In this document: positions 60,971 to 64,000 of the stretch, in pieces
How the letters are laid out: the number at the start of each line of letters is the position of its first letter
How positions within the stretch are numbered: the stretch's first letter is position 1
NCBI RefSeq assembly: GCF_004168255.1
Contig: NZ_SEWG01000002.1
Location: forward strand, 310,001-374,000
Source of the DNA: Mucilaginibacter terrigena
Lineage (GTDB): Bacteria; Bacteroidota; Bacteroidia; Sphingobacteriales; Sphingobacteriaceae
DNA: 64,000 nt
Reading direction: 5' to 3'
Program-made: the position numbers and the translations under genes
Notes under the pieces: model-generated
What the model was told of the DNA's origin: nothing
The model's input: only the letters and a program-made list of their open reading frames with translations
The model's database searches: none

Positions 60971-61498
60971 ATGAAAAAAATAAGCAATATAAAACACTTA
61001 CTGTTAACCGTATTGGTTGCGGCAACATTTACTTCGTGCCAAAAGGATGAGGTTATTGGCGGTACAGCCGTGCAAAACCTTTCGGGCGAATTTTGGGTGA
61101 AGCTTGATGACGGCGCCGACCCTACAGGCACATTTGATGATAGCTACTACACCCTGTCAACCTATAATACCGCATCAAACAAGCCGGATAGTTTATGGAT
61201 AGACGATAATAACGACAGCCCATCAGGCAAGCCTTTCTGGGCTATCAAAGGTAAAATATTGGCAAATGTTGGTAACCTGGCCTTTTCAGGTAAGGATGTA
61301 GAAAACCAGATCTACGACAGCCATTTTACCATTACCAATGGCAAAATACTACGAAACGCTGCCACCGCGCCCGGCACCAAATTAAAAACCGATTCGATCT
61401 ATTTCGAGGTACAGTTTGATGACGACCCGGTTCCGGGCACTACCCATAAAGTAAGCGGTTACGCCCGTACCCGGTTTGATGCCGACGACCATTATTAA
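60971..61498 (+). CDS. Lipid_bd-like (BT_2263-type) lipoprotein (locus 2)
   Basis: This 175-aa lipoprotein (lipobox FTSC) is a beta-rich domain of the group annotated as lipid-binding or BT_2263-like (SGEFWVKLDDGADPTGTFDD, then KVSGYARTRFDADDHY). Together with the Ig-like protein it completes a SusC-SusD-BT_2262-BT_2263-type cassette. The ligand is unknown. A perfect terminator follows. Confidence 0.75.
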   Translation: MKKISNIKHLLLTVLVAATFTSCQKDEVIGGTAVQNLSGEFWVKLDDGADPTGTFDDSYYTLSTYNTASNKPDSLWIDDNNDSPSGKPFWAIKGKILANVGNLAFSGKDVENQIYDSHFTITNGKILRNAATAPGTKLKTDSIYFEVQFDDDPVPGTTHKVSGYARTRFDADDHY

Positions 61499-61521
61499 TT
61501 AACCAATCAACTATAACAGTT

Positions 61522-61552
61522 AAGCCGGGGCCATAAAACCCCGGCTTTTTTT
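61522..61552 (+). terminator. Intrinsic terminator of SusCD locus 2
   Basis: The 9-bp perfect stem AAGCCGGGG / CCCCGGCTT (61522-61530, 61539-61547) has an 8-nt loop and a T7 tail. Confidence 0.9.
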
Positions 61553-61657
61553 GTTTTCAGAATAGTGATTTTCACATATTCGCGCTTTTAAACATTGCCT
61601 AAGTTTGACATGCTGACCGTTTAGCAATGTTAATAATATGGTCGGTTAATAGTTATT

Positions 61658-61692
61658 AAAAAGTCAGTCGCGCGAGGTGGGTGACTTTTTTT
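61658..61692 (+). terminator. Second hairpin with T-tract
   Basis: AAAAAGTCA (61658-61666) pairs with the complement ending in a T7 run (61682-61692), around a G/C-rich 15-nt loop. It is bidirectional in form and may serve the leftward DUF892 gene. Confidence 0.5.
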
Positions 61693-61726
61693 ATTAAGCC
61701 TATGGCTGTGCAGCAAAACCGGCAGG

Positions 61727-62218
61727 CTAAAACAGGCTTTCTTCGGTTAAGTGAAGTATAAGCGCCTGATTTGATTTTGTATCGGTATATGTTTCGGTAA
61801 ATATTTTAAGTACTGAGGTAAGCCCGAGTTTTTTTGCAACCAAAATTAATAAGCGCAGCGATGCTACCTCTAAACTTTCGATATAATACAAATACGAAAG
61901 CACAAAAGCGTTGCGTATGGCTTTATTCTCGCTTTGTCGGTTTATGTTTATAAAAGCATCTTCCAGGAAATTTATAAGCGCCTCGCAATGTTCAAAGGTA
62001 TACGATAATTTAAGCTCCTTGTAAACTCCGTTCAATTGCTGAACCTGATCTTCGATATGGCCGGTGGTCTCTTTAATAACATCCTTAAGATCTTCAAAAT
62101 GGCTTTGTTCTTCTAATTCTGACAGGCGCTCCAGTAAATGAGATTTAGCGCAGTATTCGCGATTTAAATGTTCAAAAAGAAAGGACCGTAATTGGATGGT
62201 GTCGAGACTTTTACTCAT
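61727..62218 (-). CDS. DUF892/YciF-type ferritin-like protein
   Basis: This 163-aa all-helical protein matches the DUF892 (YciE/YciF) ferritin-like pattern. It opens with LRSFLFEHLNREYCAKSHLLERL, continues with VIKETTGHIEDQVQQLNGVY, and has a C-terminal EVASLRLLILVAKKLGL segment. Relatives are stress-induced and probably bind a di-iron centre, but their reaction is unsettled. It is monocistronic, with its own hairpin downstream. Confidence 0.7.
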   Translation of the reverse strand: MSKSLDTIQLRSFLFEHLNREYCAKSHLLERLSELEEQSHFEDLKDVIKETTGHIEDQVQQLNGVYKELKLSYTFEHCEALINFLEDAFININRQSENKAIRNAFVLSYLYYIESLEVASLRLLILVAKKLGLTSVLKIFTETYTDTKSNQALILHLTEESLF

Positions 62219-62477
62219 ATTAATAAACTGAAATTAGGCTTAACTATACTTAGTTTTATTATATAAGCATATATCAAAACAAATGCCCGGTTTTGCCATC
62301 GCGTATCTTTTAGGTATGTTATGGTACAAAATAAGTGTTTGGTAATAAGAAGGTTACAATACTGTAAATATAACAGTAAAAAATTTGGAATTGAGCGTGG
62401 TGTAAATTATTATCAGTGTACTATACAATATGTATAATTTACTATAGGTGTTGCAATTTTGGCTTATGATATCCCTG
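62219..62477. other. AT-rich gap with no recognisable gene
   Basis: It holds runs such as TACTATAGG- and TATACAATATG-like A/T-rich stretches. I see neither a convincing gene nor a clear terminator hairpin. Confidence 0.4.
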
Positions 62478-64000
62478 TTATAATTTATTATAGAACAGAT
62501 CCCCTGCAAACAGATCGGCATGTACTCCACTTTCGCGCAGTAACCGCGAATGATCATATTGGCATTGTTTACAAAATTTTGGATAAAGATCTGTTATATC
62601 GGGATTGTTAAGAATAATTGACATTACTGCAATTTTAGAGAGCTTTTGCTGGCCCGCAACCAATGCATGGGATGCTACATCTTCAATTAGATACTTGTAG
62701 TTTTTAGACAACGAATTTACTTTTATCCGCATAGCATAATACATTTCCTTCATATGATCGGGTAAAGCACTCTTATCCCGTTTATAACAAACGGAAAGAT
62801 GGTTAAACATGTTTAACAGCTCATCTTTCCGCTCAAGCCTGAATAAGCAATCGGCTATCAGCGTATTAAGCCGGTAGGTATATTCGTTACATTCAGTCGC
62901 ATCGTTTTTATTAAAATACTTGTCCAGCACCTTTACGAAACGTAATATTTTTTTTGGGTTTTGTGTTATCTGTAAAGTATGTGCAGCCAGTAAAAACATC
63001 ATGTCATTAGCTACAGTGTTATTAAAGTAGTTCCCCTCAATAGGCGGGTTAAAATAAAACTGGGTAAGTTCATAAAACACTTCTTTTTTTATTACCCCGT
63101 TTTTAAGGTAACTATAAATAGCATCGAGGCAACGCAAGGGGTTTATAGCAAACTTGTCGTAATCATCAATGGGTATATTATTTAATTTTTGCAGGTGCGC
63201 TTTTAAAGTGTCCATATCCAGGCTGGTCACCGCAATTAATGCCAATGCAGTATATGTTAATATCTGTTTACGGGGCTTAAGGTTGAATTTAAGCAGGCTG
63301 GTAAGGGTTTTTTCGTAACTGGCGTTTATAAACGCTAATTCAAAAAGGTAATTGAATAATTCGGCGCTACACAAATGCTTACAGTTTTGCGTAAGCGACT
63401 CCGGCCTGTTTTTACCGGTATATTCTTTTTCAAACAGATCGCCCATAAATAGTATTAAGTCAGACTTTTGGCTTAGTGTAAGCCCGGCTTTAACAAGCAC
63501 ATCAAAATTATTATGCTGGCCCGTGCGCGTAACATATAAAATGCACCATTTTAAAATAGGTAACTTATGCTCGCTGTTTTCAAATTCTTTGTTTATGGTA
63601 TTAATAAGTGCCTCATCAAACAAAAGATTGTTGCGGTGTAATAGTGTTTTAGAGTAAGTGTATTCAAAAAATTTAGCATCTGTAAATTGTACAGAAACCT
63701 CATAATGCAGATTGGTGCTGTTATTGATCTCTCTTATAAAACCAATATTTATCAGTTCTATATATGCATGGTGATGTTGTTTTATAAGCGAATTAATACT
63801 TGTTTTGGCAACTACAGACCGTGAATTGCTGCTACACATAATATCCACAAGGCCTTTAAGAAATAAAATTTTATCGGTAGACTGGCTGCCCAGGTAAACC
63901 TTGTTTAACACAAATGTTGATACCAGTTCATATATGCAAACATTATCGGCATTACCTAAACAAAAATCTCCCTTATGCTGCTTGTAATAGAACTGCAGGT
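62478..64000 (-). CDS. Large unrecognised helical protein, N-terminus beyond window
   Basis: The frame is open from its stop (62478-62480) through to the right edge. It continues upstream of the GTG at 63911 with the residues LVSTFVLNKVY and earlier, so the true start lies outside. At least 507 residues are visible, mostly helical with alternating aromatic/charged patterns and several Leu-rich stretches; there is no signal or obvious motif. I do not recognise a family; TPR-like helical repeats are possible. Its DNA composition is close to the core genes. Confidence 0.7.
   Translation of the reverse strand, partial: LQFYYKQHKGDFCLGNADNVCIYELVSTFVLNKVYLGSQSTDKILFLKGLVDIMCSSNSRSVVAKTSINSLIKQHHHAYIELINIGFIREINNSTNLHYEVSVQFTDAKFFEYTYSKTLLHRNNLLFDEALINTINKEFENSEHKLPILKWCILYVTRTGQHNNFDVLVKAGLTLSQKSDLILFMGDLFEKEYTGKNRPESLTQNCKHLCSAELFNYLFELAFINASYEKTLTSLLKFNLKPRKQILTYTALALIAVTSLDMDTLKAHLQKLNNIPIDDYDKFAINPLRCLDAIYSYLKNGVIKKEVFYELTQFYFNPPIEGNYFNNTVANDMMFLLAAHTLQITQNPKKILRFVKVLDKYFNKNDATECNEYTYRLNTLIADCLFRLERKDELLNMFNHLSVCYKRDKSALPDHMKEMYYAMRIKVNSLSKNYKYLIEDVASHALVAGQQKLSKIAVMSIILNNPDITDLYPKFCKQCQYDHSRLLRESGVHADLFAGDLFYNKL

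Noticed and set aside
63909-63911. GTG as the start of the right-edge gene
   Set aside because: The frame remains open and protein-like upstream of the GTG up to the end of the window, so the real start lies beyond 64000.
1-64000. CRISPR arrays, tRNA/rRNA genes and complete insertion sequences
   Set aside because: No regularly spaced direct repeats with unique spacers, no cloverleaf other than the tmRNA ends, and no transposase-like gene was seen.

Overview
The window looks like a chromosome segment of a Sphingobacteriaceae-type Bacteroidota (Mucilaginibacter/Pedobacter-like). The grounds are two SusC/SusD loci, TAnnTTTG-type promoters, a tmRNA tag ending GENNYALAA, a DAHP synthase/chorismate mutase fusion, and a fused alpha/beta 2-oxoacid dehydrogenase E1. 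The taxon is inferred from gene content only.

Region 1 (1 to about 12,485) is an AT-rich genomic island. A tyrosine integrase lies beside the 3' end of ssrA (tmRNA), with AGGTCTC repeats between integrase and ssrA. Next come an excisionase-like HTH protein, a MobC-like protein and a MobB-type relaxase, whose 3' part overlaps a second plausible ORF in another frame. The cargo is a compact five-gene DNA phosphorothioation operon: dndC, dndD, a dndE fused to a HerA/FtsK-like ATPase, a small four-helix membrane protein, and dndB. Neither dndA nor dndFGH is present. A truncated DUF4143-type ATPase lies at the left edge, and the island's far end is outside the window.

Region 2 (12,486 to about 35,100) is core genome: tmRNA, an aminotransferase, a DUF1573 protein, the E1 fusion, a symporter, a nitroreductase, two L,D-transpeptidases, two DinB-like proteins, HAD phosphatases, an MFS transporter and proline dehydrogenase. 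It also holds a dispersed aromatic amino-acid cluster (aroC, aroA, DAHPS/CM, pheA, aroB). pheA has a textbook-style transcription-attenuation leader: promoter, 16-residue peptide, antiterminator and terminator. Two small genes appear broken, one by a shift at a T10 run and one by an amber codon.

Region 3 (35,280 to 50,300) is a polysaccharide utilisation locus that looks aimed at alpha-mannan. It has a membrane-anchored kelch/BTAD regulator, SusC, SusD, a DUF3823 lipoprotein, a putative TIM-barrel hydrolase of unknown family, a GH92 alpha-mannosidase and a GH76 endo-alpha-1,6-mannanase. A sensor kinase with a two-component propeller domain and a LuxR-type response regulator follow.

Region 4 (54,189 to 64,000) has a VOC protein with an AraC regulator, then a second SusC/SusD operon with two surface lipoproteins (Ig-like and Lipid_bd-like). 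It ends with a DUF892 ferritin-like protein and an unrecognised large protein cut by the right edge. No tRNA, rRNA, CRISPR array or complete insertion sequence was seen.
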